Positions 1-5,673 of a DNA stretch of 5,673 nt are shown in pieces; the stretch's first letter is position 1; each line of letters begins with the position of its first letter. The notes beneath the pieces were generated by a model, which saw only the letters and a program-made list of their open reading frames with translations, made no database searches and was not told the DNA's origin. The stretch comes from CAZYWA01 sp964650975 [NCBI: uncultured bacterium] (GTDB lineage: Bacteria > JADJOY01), in the NCBI GenBank assembly GCA_964650975.1, contig CAZYWA010000518.1, forward strand, positions 1 to 5,673, given 5' to 3'. Position numbers and translations under genes: made by a program.

Positions 1-1
1 C

Positions 2-208
2 GAGATTTTGGCCGACGCCGACGTGGTTCACCTAGTCGACGAGCGCAACCGCGACGAATACCTGCCCGGGGTGGGTGCGATTCTCGCTTCCATCGAGGGC
101 GTCCACGCGGCGAAACGAGCTTCGGGCGCTCGTCGTACGGTGACGAAGCCGCGGGCTAGCGATCGATTCGCGCGTCGAAAGGCGCTCGGTCGGGTTTTGC
201 CGCAGTAA
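2..208 (+). CDS. Possible 3' end of an unrecognised gene (5' end outside window)
   Basis: This frame is open from the left edge to a TAA at 206-208, giving about 68 residues of a possible C-terminus. The first half looks protein-like: mixed hydrophobic and charged residues, including VVHLVDERNRDEYLPGVGAI. The last ~30 residues are rich in Arg, Lys and Ala, as many disordered or nucleic-acid-contacting tails are. I recognise no family and assign no function. A TTG at 8-10 could serve as a start, but no Shine-Dalgarno sequence can be seen because the window begins there, so a truncated longer gene is the more likely reading. Third-position GC bias is weaker than in the transporter genes, and an antisense frame is also open here, so the frame may not be real. 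Confidence 0.4.
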   Translation, partial: EILADADVVHLVDERNRDEYLPGVGAILASIEGVHAAKRASGARRTVTKPRASDRFARRKALGRVLPQ

Positions 209-443
209 CGTACGTGCCGGGATCGGCGCGCGGATCCGCGTGCTCACGCCGTTTGTCGGGCCGCGGCCTCGCGGCGCCGCATGCGGGCCAACGTCGTGCG
301 GGGCTGCTCGCCGTCTGCTTCAGACTTCTCCATGTGAGTGCACGATTGCTTCACAATCCGCGGTTACGGTGACTGCATCGCATTGCGGTGAGGCGCCTTC
401 GCGCGGCATTGGCGCGGATGCGCCACGCTGGCGCGGAGGAGCC
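209..443. other. Intergenic stretch without a convincing gene
   Basis: These 235 bases separate the left-edge frame from the lipoprotein gene. The lipoprotein frame stays open upstream to 240, but the translation there (Arg, Pro, Cys and Ala rich) does not look like protein and would bury the lipoprotein signal peptide, so I treat it as non-coding. A perfect 12-base palindrome, CGCGGATCCGCG, lies at 229-240. A locally less GC-rich patch around 340-385 is the likeliest place for the lipoprotein promoter, but I could not find a -35/-10 pair good enough to call. Confidence 0.5.
435..441 (+). promoter_or_regulatory. Ribosome binding site of the lipoprotein gene
   Basis: GGAGGAG lies two bases before the ATG at 444; the GGAGGA core ends three bases before it. 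The spacing is short, but this is the only strong Shine-Dalgarno match in the region. It fixes the start at 444 rather than the in-frame position 240, which agrees with the signal peptide beginning directly at this ATG. Confidence 0.7.
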
Positions 444-1355
444 ATGAGACGAGATCCGGCGTTGCTATCGCCGCTGTTGCTGTCGATCCCTTTGTTGCTG
501 CCGTCGTCGATGTTGTTCGGGTGCGATACGCCCGTTGCTTTCCCTGGCGGAGTGGTCACGCCGGGCACCGGCGACGGCAACCCGACGACCGGCTCGTCCG
601 AGGTGGCGCTCACCGGGCAGATCGCTCCCGACTCGACGACCAGTGCCGGTGGCGTGCAATCGGCGGCGGGGATCTCGGTGGCGGCGCAGGAAAACGGCAC
701 CACCTTCGCGACGGCGACGAGCGACGCGCAGGGAAACTTCGCGCTGTCGGCGACACCCGGCGACGTCTCGCTCGAGTTCACCGACTCGACCGGACTGGAC
801 TTGATCGGCTCGCTGACGGTGCCCGAGGGGACGAGCCTCTCGTTCTCGGTCACGCTCGACGGATCCGAGGCGGTCGTCGGCGACGAGATCCTGACCCACG
901 CCGCGCTCGACTGCGAGAGCGGCTCCGAGTCGCTCGACCTCGGCACCGACGCGTCGCTGGTTGTGCAAGGGAACGGCGGCGTCTGCATCCGTGCCGCCGG
1001 CGACTGCGCCCTCGACGTGTCCGGCCGAGACGTGACGCTTCAGGACTGCACGAACGCCGTGAACGCGGCCGGCACGTCGAACGTGAGCGTGCAATCGACC
1101 TCCGGCACCCTCGCCGCCTCCACCAGCGGCGACGCCGTCGATGCGGCCGGCACGTCGAGCGTCAACCTGTCGAGCACCGCGGATCTCACGCTCACGTCCA
1201 CGTCCGGGAGCGCGATCTCGGCGACCGGTACCGCCCAGGTCAGCGTCGCGAGCCCGACGCTCTGCACCCTGACCGGCCTGACCACGGCCATCGACGCGCA
1301 AGGAGGCGCCTCCGTCGACACCGCCGGCTGCCGCACGCTCGACGCTAGCCCGTGA
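444..1355 (+). CDS. Predicted lipoprotein with a regulatory-like beta-sandwich and a repeat (beta-solenoid-like) C-terminus
   Basis: This is a 303-residue envelope protein of unknown function. Residues 1-27 form a lipoprotein signal: Arg2-Arg3, a Leu-rich core and the lipobox LFGC with Cys27 as the lipidation site. Phe at -2 is atypical, but Leu at -3 and Gly at -1 fit. Asp28 follows the cysteine, and residues 34-52 form a Gly/Thr/Pro-rich linker. Residues ~53-140 resemble a carboxypeptidase-regulatory-like (transthyretin-type) domain, with TATSDAQGNFAL at 90-101 as the hallmark TxxDxxGxFxL. From ~184 on, an [AT]-x-G-x-[AS]-x-[VL] unit recurs at 184, 208, 234, 260 and 285, a spacing of 24-26 residues, as in parallel beta-helix folds. 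Cysteines 157, 181, 188, 202, 274 and 296 could form disulfides after export. No catalytic motif is visible. The gene is apparently monocistronic and convergent with the metal transporter. Lipoprotein call: good. Fold call: moderate. A structural or adhesive role is inference only. Confidence 0.82.
   Translation: MRRDPALLSPLLLSIPLLLPSSMLFGCDTPVAFPGGVVTPGTGDGNPTTGSSEVALTGQIAPDSTTSAGGVQSAAGISVAAQENGTTFATATSDAQGNFALSATPGDVSLEFTDSTGLDLIGSLTVPEGTSLSFSVTLDGSEAVVGDEILTHAALDCESGSESLDLGTDASLVVQGNGGVCIRAAGDCALDVSGRDVTLQDCTNAVNAAGTSNVSVQSTSGTLAASTSGDAVDAAGTSSVNLSSTADLTLTSTSGSAISATGTAQVSVASPTLCTLTGLTTAIDAQGGASVDTAGCRTLDASP
993..1316 (+). repeat. Degenerate tandem ~26-residue protein repeats within the lipoprotein
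   Basis: Five in-frame units are anchored by AAGDCAL (residue 184), AAGTSNV (208), AAGTSSV (234), ATGTAQV (260) and AQGGASV (285), so the steps are 24, 26, 26 and 25 residues. The last four anchors are preceded by a short alternating motif ([AG]-x-A-[VI]-[DNS]-A type, e.g. NAVNA, DAVDA, SAISA, TAIDA). The period and the Ser/Thr/Gly/Val composition suggest coils of a beta-solenoid. Only the two central units remain close at DNA level: 1065-1084 and 1143-1162 match at 19 of 20 bases, 78 bases apart. Confidence 0.75.
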
Positions 1356-1359
1356 GGAT

Positions 1360-1396
1360 GACGCGCTGCGCGCCGCGATGATCGACGGCGCGCGTC
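1360..1396. terminator. GC-rich hairpin between convergent genes, candidate bidirectional terminator
   Basis: The 44-base gap between the two convergent stop codons holds an inverted repeat. GCGCGCCG at 1368-1375 pairs with CGGCGCGC at 1386-1393 around a 10-base loop. In an alternative fold GACGCG (1360-1365) and CGCCG (1371-1375) together pair with CGGCGCGCGTC (1386-1396), leaving a 5-base bulge. Placement just after both stops supports a terminator role in both directions. Neither side has a T-tract, so it is not a canonical intrinsic terminator and may only protect the transcript ends. Confidence 0.4.
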
Positions 1397-1399
1397 GGC

Positions 1400-2095
1400 T
1401 CACGCCACCAGGCGCGCGATCACGAACGCGGCGGCCGCGGCGATCCCACCCACCAGCAGGGTGTGGATCGCGCCGCGCAGCGGCTTCGACCCGGCGAAGC
1501 GGGCCTTGCCGTAACCGAACAAGGCGAGCGCCAGCGCGGTGACGCCCACCGAGCCCTCGAGGGCGGTGTTCGAGTCGGCCACCACGAAATAAGGCGCCAG
1601 CGGAACGAGCCCGCCCGCGACGTAAGCCGCGGCGATGGTGAGCCCGCTCTGCAAGGCGCGCCTCGGGTCGGGCTTCTCGAGCCCCAGCTCGAAACGCATC
1701 ATGAACTCGACCAGTGCCTCGGGCCGCTTCATGAGCGACTTGACCACCGCGCGGCTTTCCTCGGGCTCGAGTCCGTAGGTCTCGAGCACCTCGACGACTT
1801 CCTTTGCCTCCTGGCCGGGCTTTTCTTGCACTTCCCAGACCTCGCGATCGCGTTCGCTCGCGTAGTGCTCGGCGTCGCCGCGCGCGGCGAGGTAGCCGCC
1901 GAGGCCCATGGCGATGGCTCCCGCCGCGACCTCGGCGAGACCCGCGGTGATGACGATCTTGCTCGCGGCGACGGCCCCCGTGAGCCCCGCGGCCAGCGCG
2001 AACGGCACGGTGAGCCCGTCGGCCATGCCGATCACCACGTCGCGGAGTATCTGGCTGCCGCCGAAGTGGCGTTCGACGTGGGGAGTGAGCGGCAT
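1400..2095 (-). CDS. VIT1/CCC1-family iron/manganese transporter
   Basis: A 231-residue membrane protein of the vacuolar iron transporter family, which moves Fe2+ or Mn2+ out of the cytoplasm, probably by proton antiport; in bacteria it would act in the inner membrane. Five membrane segments are visible at about 19-41, 45-71, 147-171, 181-198 and 207-230. Family motifs are HVERHF near the N-terminus, GMADGLTVPFALAAGL (23-38), GAIAMGLGGYLAA (59-71) and FMMRFELGLE (131-140). The soluble three-helix metal-binding insert lies between segments 2 and 3. As I recall the Eucalyptus VIT1 structure, its key residues (Asp43, Met80, Glu102, 105, 113, 116, Met149, 150, Glu153) correspond at a constant offset of 17 to Asp26, Met63, Glu85, 88, 96, 99, Met132, 133 and Glu136, all present. 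The length is typical. The ATG at 2093-2095 is supported by the family N-terminus, although no Shine-Dalgarno sequence precedes it. It is transcribed divergently from the ABC operon. Confidence 0.93.
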   Translation of the reverse strand: MPLTPHVERHFGGSQILRDVVIGMADGLTVPFALAAGLTGAVAASKIVITAGLAEVAAGAIAMGLGGYLAARGDAEHYASERDREVWEVQEKPGQEAKEVVEVLETYGLEPEESRAVVKSLMKRPEALVEFMMRFELGLEKPDPRRALQSGLTIAAAYVAGGLVPLAPYFVVADSNTALEGSVGVTALALALFGYGKARFAGSKPLRGAIHTLLVGGIAAAAAFVIARLVA

Positions 2096-2204
2096 GGTCG
2101 TGCGGGTTTAGCACAATGGCGGAGCTGCCAGGCTCGCCGAAGCGCGCTACATCCCCCGGCACGAATCGTGGCTCGCGGGCCGCGTTTTCCCGAGGGAGGT
2201 GCGC
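2096..2204. promoter_or_regulatory. Divergent intergenic region that should hold the promoters of the metal transporter and the ABC operon
   Basis: These 109 bases lie between two divergent starts, so both transcription units probably begin here. I find no convincing -35/-10 pair, operator palindrome, Fur-box-like AT-rich element or riboswitch. A minus-strand TGTGCTAAAC stretch (complement of 2105-2114), just before the transporter start, is the only faintly -10-like patch. A short frame starting at ATG 2116 lacks a ribosome binding site and overlaps the ATPase gene, so it is not called. Confidence 0.35.
2194..2199 (+). promoter_or_regulatory. Ribosome binding site that decides the ATPase start
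   Basis: GGGAGG ends five bases before the GTG at 2205-2207. The alternative in-frame GTG at 2199-2201 overlaps this Shine-Dalgarno sequence itself, so it cannot use it; 2205 is therefore the better start. Confidence 0.7.
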
Positions 2205-2954
2205 GTGGGTCTCGAGCCAGCCGACATCGAGCTGTGCGACGTCACGAAGAGCTACGCGAGCGCCATCGAGGACGGTGAGTCCGCGGGCGGCGCCGACGCC
2301 GCGGTGGTGCACGCGCTGCGCGGCGTCACGCTCACCATCCACTCGGGAGAGCTGGTCGCGATCGTCGGGCCATCCGGGTCGGGGAAGAGCACGATGCTCA
2401 ACCTGATCGGTGCCCTCGACCGCGCGTCGACCGGCTCGGTCAAGATCGGCGGACACGACCTCGGCACGCTCCGCGACGGTGCCCTCACGGCGCTGCGGCG
2501 CGATCAGATCGGCTTCGTGTTCCAGTTCTTCAACTTGCTGCCCACCCTGAGCGCCCTCGAGAACGTGATGCTGCCGTCGCTCCTGGCCGGCGAGAAGCTG
2601 GCGCCGGTGCGCGCTCGCGCCGAGAAGCGGCTCGGCGACGTCGGGCTCGGCGCGCGCCTCGGTCACCGGCCGCACCAGCTCTCGGGCGGCGAGATGCAGC
2701 GGGTCGCGATCGCGCGCGCGCTGGTCAACGATCCGCCGCTCATCCTGGCCGACGAGCCGACCGGCAACCTCGACACCAAGACCGGCGAGGAAGTGCTGAA
2801 TCTCTTGTTCGGCGTCGCCGGAGCGCGGCGCACCGTGGTGCTCATCACTCACGACCCGCGGATCGCGGCGCGAGCGGATCGCGTGATCACGCTGCGCGAC
2901 GGTCAGGTGGTCTCGGACGAGCGCGCGGGCGCCGCGGCGCGGAGCGCCTCGTGA
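2205..2954 (+). CDS. ABC transporter ATP-binding protein, LolD/MacB/YbbA class
   Basis: A 249-residue cytoplasmic ATPase that powers the permease encoded next. All nucleotide-binding elements are intact: A-loop Tyr17 in VTKSY, Walker [10 protein letters not shown] (55-63), Q-loop Gln107 in [18 protein letters not shown], signature [15 protein letters not shown] (159-173), Walker B LILADEP with Glu184, D-loop GNLD (187-190) and switch His216 in ITHD. The Q-loop segment [13 protein letters not shown] and the ADEPTGNLD block are typical of the o228/MJ0796 subfamily (LolD, MacB, FtsE, YbbA), which drives mechanotransmission-type or extrusion exporters rather than importers. The stretch between Tyr17 and HALRGV (~36) is an Asp/Glu/Gly/Ala-rich insertion roughly ten residues longer than usual. 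The start is GTG at 2205, fixed by its Shine-Dalgarno sequence. The stop overlaps the permease start (GTGA, four bases), indicating translational coupling. Substrate unknown. Confidence 0.95.
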   Translation: MGLEPADIELCDVTKSYASAIEDGESAGGADAAVVHALRGVTLTIHSGELVAIVGPSGSGKSTMLNLIGALDRASTGSVKIGGHDLGTLRDGALTALRRDQIGFVFQFFNLLPTLSALENVMLPSLLAGEKLAPVRARAEKRLGDVGLGARLGHRPHQLSGGEMQRVAIARALVNDPPLILADEPTGNLDTKTGEEVLNLLFGVAGARRTVVLITHDPRIAARADRVITLRDGQVVSDERAGAAARSAS

Positions 2955-5548
2955 GCGGATTTCGCGCGCTGGTGCGGTTCGTCTCGCTGCGCCACGTGCT
3001 CACTCGCCCGGTGCGCTCGCTCTTGACGCTGCTCGGCGTCGCGAGCGGCGTGGCGCTCATGGTCGGCATGCGCGCCACCAACGACTCGGTGCTCTCGGCC
3101 TTCGATCAGCTCGCCGACCGCGCCGCTGGCAAGGCCAATCTGGAGATCGTGGGGGACGAGTCGGGCATCGACGCGGCGCTGCTCGAGAGCTTGAGCTCGC
3201 ACCGCGACGTGGCGCATCGCTTCGCCGGCCGGCTGGAGCAGACCAGCTACCTGAAAGGCAGCGAAGGCAAGCCCGGGCTGCGCGTGCTGGTGCTGGGCAT
3301 CGACTTCTTCGGCGATCTCGATTTCCTGCCGTTCAAGACCGCGAAGGGCCCGGACGTGTTCGGCGACGCGATCGAGTTCGTGAACACGCCGGGAGCGGTG
3401 CTGATCAGCGAGACGCTGGCGCGCGACCAGGGGCTCGACGTCGGCTCGTCGATGTGGCTGCGTACCTCGCAGGGGCTGGGCGAGTTTCACGTGTGGGCGG
3501 TGATGGCCGACGACGGCAAGGCACGCGCCTTCGGCGGGCAGGTGCTGATCCTCAACCTCGACGCCGCGCAAGTGGGCTTCGACCGCGGCACGCAGATCGA
3601 CCGCATCGACGTGCAGCTCGCGCCGGGGATCTCGATCGAGGAGGGAAAGCGCCGCTTGCAGGAGGTGGTGGGCGATCGCGGGCGCGTCGATACGCCGTCG
3701 AAGCGCGCCGATCAGCTGGCGCGCATGACGTCGAGCATCCGGAACGGCATGCAGATGACCGGCACCATCGCGGTGCTGATCGGCATGTTCCTGATCTACA
3801 ACGCCGTGGCGGTGTCGGTGACGGAGCGGCGGCGCGAGATCGGGATCCTGCGCAGCGTCGGGGTCTCGCGGGGTCGCGTGGCGGGCGTGTTTCTCGCGGA
3901 GGCCGCGGTCATCGGCCTGGTGGGCAGCATCCTCGGGGTCGCGCTGGGACGCGTCCTGGCGGTGGTGATCGTGGGGGAGTTCGCGCCCACCGTGTCGCGC
4001 ATCTTCGAGAACATCACGGCACCTCACGTGCGGGTGAGCGCCGGGCTCGCCGTCGCCGGACTGACGGCCGGTTTCCTCGCGACGATTGGCGCCGCGTGGC
4101 TGCCGGCTCGCGAGGCGGCGCGTTTGCAGCCCGTCGAAACGCTGCGCCGCGATCAGCACGCCACGGGCATCCGCAAGCGCTCGGTGGGCGGGCTGCTGGT
4201 CGGCTCGCTCGTGGCGTTCGCGGCCGCGGGTGTGCTGTCGCAGATGCCGCGGCTCGCCTACGGGTTTGCCGCCGGGATCCTGGTCTTCCTCGCGGGGGTG
4301 GCGCTCACACCCGCGGTGGTGTCGGCGCTGACGCCCGCGGCGGCGCAGCTCGCGTTGCGGCTGATCGGCCCCTCGGCTCGGCTGGGCGTGGAGAACGTGA
4401 CCCGCGAGCTGGCGCGCAGCTCGGTCTCCGTGGGAGCGCTGATGCTTGCCGCGTGCTTGAGCGTCACGCTCTCGAGCTACACGTACTCGTACGAGACCAG
4501 CTGCATCGAGTGGATCGAGCAGGCGATCCCGGCCGACATGCTGGTGCACGCCGGCTCGCCCACGGTGGATCGCGAGAGCATCGCGTTTCCGCCCACCTGG
4601 GAGCCGGTGGTGCAAGCGGTGCCGGGTGTCGAGGCCACCAACCTGATCCGCACCATCTCGATCCCGTGGGAGGATCTGCGGCTCGAGGTGCTGAACCTGC
4701 GGTCGGAGGATTATTTCCGGCGCATGGCGACGAATCCGTACCGGCGCATCGTGGACGGCCCGTTTCCCACGCCGATCGATGCCCTCACCCGCGAGCCCGC
4801 GGTGATGATCAGCGAGAATTTGGCGTGGAAGAAGAAGCTCAAGCCCGGCGACACCATCGATCTCATGTCGCCCACCGGGATCCACCGCTTCAAGATCCAC
4901 GCGGTGGCGATCGATTATTCGACCGACCAGGGCTGGCTCATGATGGACCGGAGCTGGGTGCTCAAGTACTGGAAGGACGAGCGCGTCGAGGCGATGCACG
5001 TCTACGTCAAACCCGGCGAGAACGTGGACGCGGTGGCGAGCCGGGTGCGCGCGGCGCTCGCCGCGGCCACCGGCGACGACGGCGGGCTCTTCGTCACCAC
5101 GGCGCGCGTCTTCAAGGAGGAGATCCGCCACGTGATCCGCCAGACCTTCGCGATCTCGAAGGCGAGCGAGGTGGTGGCGCTGGTGGTCGCGGTGTTCGGC
5201 GTCGTCGGCACGATGCTCGCGGGCGTGCTCGCGCGCACCCGCGAGATCGGCGTGCTGCGCGCGATCGGAGCCAAGCGTCATCAGGTGGTCGCGAGCGTGG
5301 TCGCCGAGTCCGCGTGGCTCGGTTTCTGCGCGGCGCTGGTGGGCGGGCTCGCCGCGATCCCCGCCTCGCTGGTGTTCGTGAAGGTGATCGGCGTGCAAGC
5401 GAGCGGCTGGCACGTGCCGTTCCGCTATCCGTGGGTGGCGGCGCTGCGCATGACCGTGAGCGTGATCACGCTGGCCGCAGCGGCCGGACTGGTGCCGGGC
5501 CTGCGAGCCGCGCGATTGATTGTTCAGGACGCGCTCGCGTACGAGTGA
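2951..5548 (+). CDS. ABC transporter permease with two FtsX domains (YbbP-like, ~10 membrane segments)
   Basis: An 865-residue inner-membrane permease made of two homologous halves. Segment 1 (~23-40) is followed by a large periplasmic MacB_PCD-like domain (~44-265) and an FtsX domain with three segments (~270-290, 310-342, 363-384). Two linking segments (~412-430, 435-460) lead to the second half: segment 7 (~491-510), a second periplasmic domain (~515-735) and a second FtsX domain (~738-761, 778-813, 828-850). Internal duplication shows in ERRREIGILRSVGVSRGRV (292-310) against ARTREIGVLRAIGAKRHQVV (761-780), and in LPAREAARLQPVETLR (384-399) against the C-terminal VPGLRAARLIVQDALAY. The ten-segment, ~800-870-residue layout matches the YbbP-like branch rather than four-segment MacB or LolC/E, so one chain probably supplies both halves of the pore. 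The GTG start has GGAG (2941-2944) six bases upstream, inside the ATPase gene. Such systems release or extrude lipids, lipoproteins, peptides or hydrophobic compounds; the substrate here cannot be told. Confidence 0.93.
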   Translation: MSGFRALVRFVSLRHVLTRPVRSLLTLLGVASGVALMVGMRATNDSVLSAFDQLADRAAGKANLEIVGDESGIDAALLESLSSHRDVAHRFAGRLEQTSYLKGSEGKPGLRVLVLGIDFFGDLDFLPFKTAKGPDVFGDAIEFVNTPGAVLISETLARDQGLDVGSSMWLRTSQGLGEFHVWAVMADDGKARAFGGQVLILNLDAAQVGFDRGTQIDRIDVQLAPGISIEEGKRRLQEVVGDRGRVDTPSKRADQLARMTSSIRNGMQMTGTIAVLIGMFLIYNAVAVSVTERRREIGILRSVGVSRGRVAGVFLAEAAVIGLVGSILGVALGRVLAVVIVGEFAPTVSRIFENITAPHVRVSAGLAVAGLTAGFLATIGAAWLPAREAARLQPVETLRRDQHATGIRKRSVGGLLVGSLVAFAAAGVLSQMPRLAYGFAAGILVFLAGVALTPAVVSALTPAAAQLALRLIGPSARLGVENVTRELARSSVSVGALMLAACLSVTLSSYTYSYETSCIEWIEQAIPADMLVHAGSPTVDRESIAFPPTWEPVVQAVPGVEATNLIRTISIPWEDLRLEVLNLRSEDYFRRMATNPYRRIVDGPFPTPIDALTREPAVMISENLAWKKKLKPGDTIDLMSPTGIHRFKIHAVAIDYSTDQGWLMMDRSWVLKYWKDERVEAMHVYVKPGENVDAVASRVRAALAAATGDDGGLFVTTARVFKEEIRHVIRQTFAISKASEVVALVVAVFGVVGTMLAGVLARTREIGVLRAIGAKRHQVVASVVAESAWLGFCAALVGGLAAIPASLVFVKVIGVQASGWHVPFRYPWVAALRMTVSVITLAAAAGLVPGLRAARLIVQDALAYE

Positions 5549-5563
5549 CGGCGGGCGCGCCGT
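5548..5563 (+). terminator. Small GC hairpin just after the permease stop
   Basis: ACGGCG (5548-5553) pairs with CGCCGT (5558-5563) around a GGCG loop, beginning on the last base of the stop codon. No T-tract follows. It may weakly terminate or stabilise the ABC transcript, but six-base GC stems arise easily at this base composition. Confidence 0.25.
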
Positions 5564-5606
5564 GGCTCGGTCCCCGGTTAGGCTTGGGCCGCAGGACGTA
5601 GGGAAA

Positions 5607-5612
5607 GGGAGG
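5607..5612 (+). promoter_or_regulatory. Ribosome binding site of the right-edge reductase gene
   Basis: GGGAGG, in the context AAAGGGAGGT, ends five bases before the ATG at 5618. It is the strongest Shine-Dalgarno match in the window and supports a real gene start even though only 18 codons are visible. Confidence 0.75.
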
Positions 5613-5617
5613 TCGAG

Positions 5618-5673
5618 ATGAAAGTCGGAATCCTGGGATCGGGGGACGTGGCGAAGGCGCTGGCGATCGGATA
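5618..5673 (+). CDS. N-terminus of a Rossmann-fold reductase, F420-dependent NADP oxidoreductase-like (3' end outside window)
   Basis: The 18 visible codons read MKVGILGSGDVAKALAIG. This is a first beta strand followed directly by the glycine-rich dinucleotide loop GSGDVA, placed at the extreme N-terminus. A start of the form MKxGILGSGxVxxAL is characteristic of the F420-dependent NADP oxidoreductase / NADPH-dependent F420 reductase-like family, which binds NADP(H) through this fold. The cofactor partner cannot be judged from the fragment; many family members in organisms without F420 have other or unknown substrates. It lies 69 bases after the permease on the same strand, so it could be read through from the ABC operon or have its own promoter; no clear promoter is visible in the gap. 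Confidence 0.7.
   Translation, partial: MKVGILGSGDVAKALAIG

Noticed and set aside
229-240. Perfect 12-base palindrome CGCGGATCCGCG as a possible operator
   Set aside because: It is a single copy with no nearby promoter elements; short GC palindromes occur readily by chance here.
346-378. Possible sigma70-like promoter (TTGCTT / TTCACA with a downstream -10)
   Set aside because: The hexamers at a suitable distance match the -10 consensus poorly, so no call is justified.
240-443. N-terminal extension of the lipoprotein frame
   Set aside because: It would place 68 unlikely residues before a perfect signal peptide, and the GGAGGAG at 435-441 points to the ATG at 444.
2116-2406. A 96-residue plus-strand frame starting in the divergent gap
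   Set aside because: It has no ribosome binding site, a Ser/Arg/Pro-rich translation, and overlaps the start of the ATPase in another frame.
465-2852. A 795-residue open frame on the minus strand crossing the lipoprotein, metal transporter and ATPase genes
   Set aside because: It is extremely Arg/Gly/His/Asp rich with no domain or motif, and it runs against three well-supported genes. Long stop-free antisense frames are expected at this GC content.
2903-5413. An 836-residue open frame on the minus strand opposite the permease
   Set aside because: Its His/Arg/Ala/Asp-rich translation with no recognisable motif is the usual mirror image of a GC3-biased gene; the plus-strand permease fully explains the region.
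3454-5601. A 715-residue plus-strand open frame in another phase of the permease
   Set aside because: It is dominated by Arg, Gly and Ala, has no motif, and lies inside a gene with clear FtsX hallmarks in the other frame.
1-5673. CRISPR arrays, tRNA or rRNA genes, insertion sequences, toxin-antitoxin or phage-defence genes
   Set aside because: Reading both strands showed no regularly spaced direct repeats outside the lipoprotein, no tRNA-like cloverleaf, no transposase motifs and no terminal inverted repeats.

Overview
The window is uniformly GC-rich with strong G/C third-position bias, GTG starts, clear Shine-Dalgarno sequences at several genes, a Gram-negative-style lipoprotein and a MacB/FtsX-type exporter. 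This fits a high-GC Gram-negative bacterium, perhaps a deltaproteobacterial, Myxococcota-like or Binatota-like lineage. No rRNA or other marker gene is present, so the assignment is only an impression. I see no mobile element, CRISPR array, tRNA or rRNA.

Layout, left to right. (1) A possible 3' end of a gene entering from the left edge (ends 208), not recognised. (2) A 235-base stretch without a convincing gene. (3) A predicted lipoprotein (444-1355) with a lipobox, a carboxypeptidase-regulatory-like beta-sandwich and a C-terminal array of degenerate ~26-residue repeats that look like a beta-solenoid. (4) A 44-base convergent gap with a GC-rich hairpin. (5) On the minus strand, a VIT1/CCC1-family iron/manganese transporter (1400-2095) whose recognisable metal-handling residues are all present. 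(6) A 109-base divergent gap. (7) A translationally coupled two-gene ABC export operon: an ATPase of the LolD/MacB class (2205-2954) and an 865-residue permease with two FtsX-type halves and about ten membrane segments (2951-5548), overlapping by four bases. (8) The first 18 codons of a Rossmann-fold reductase resembling the F420-dependent NADP oxidoreductase family (5618 to the right edge).

The ATPase and permease clearly work together as an inner-membrane, ATP-driven machine of the YbbA-YbbP / MacB / LolCDE superfamily, acting on a periplasmic or membrane-embedded substrate that cannot be named from the sequence. The metal transporter, the lipoprotein and the reductase have no demonstrable link to it beyond adjacency.

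The most unusual object is the repeat lipoprotein. Nothing here justifies claiming a new multi-gene system. The very long antisense reading frames are a by-product of base composition.
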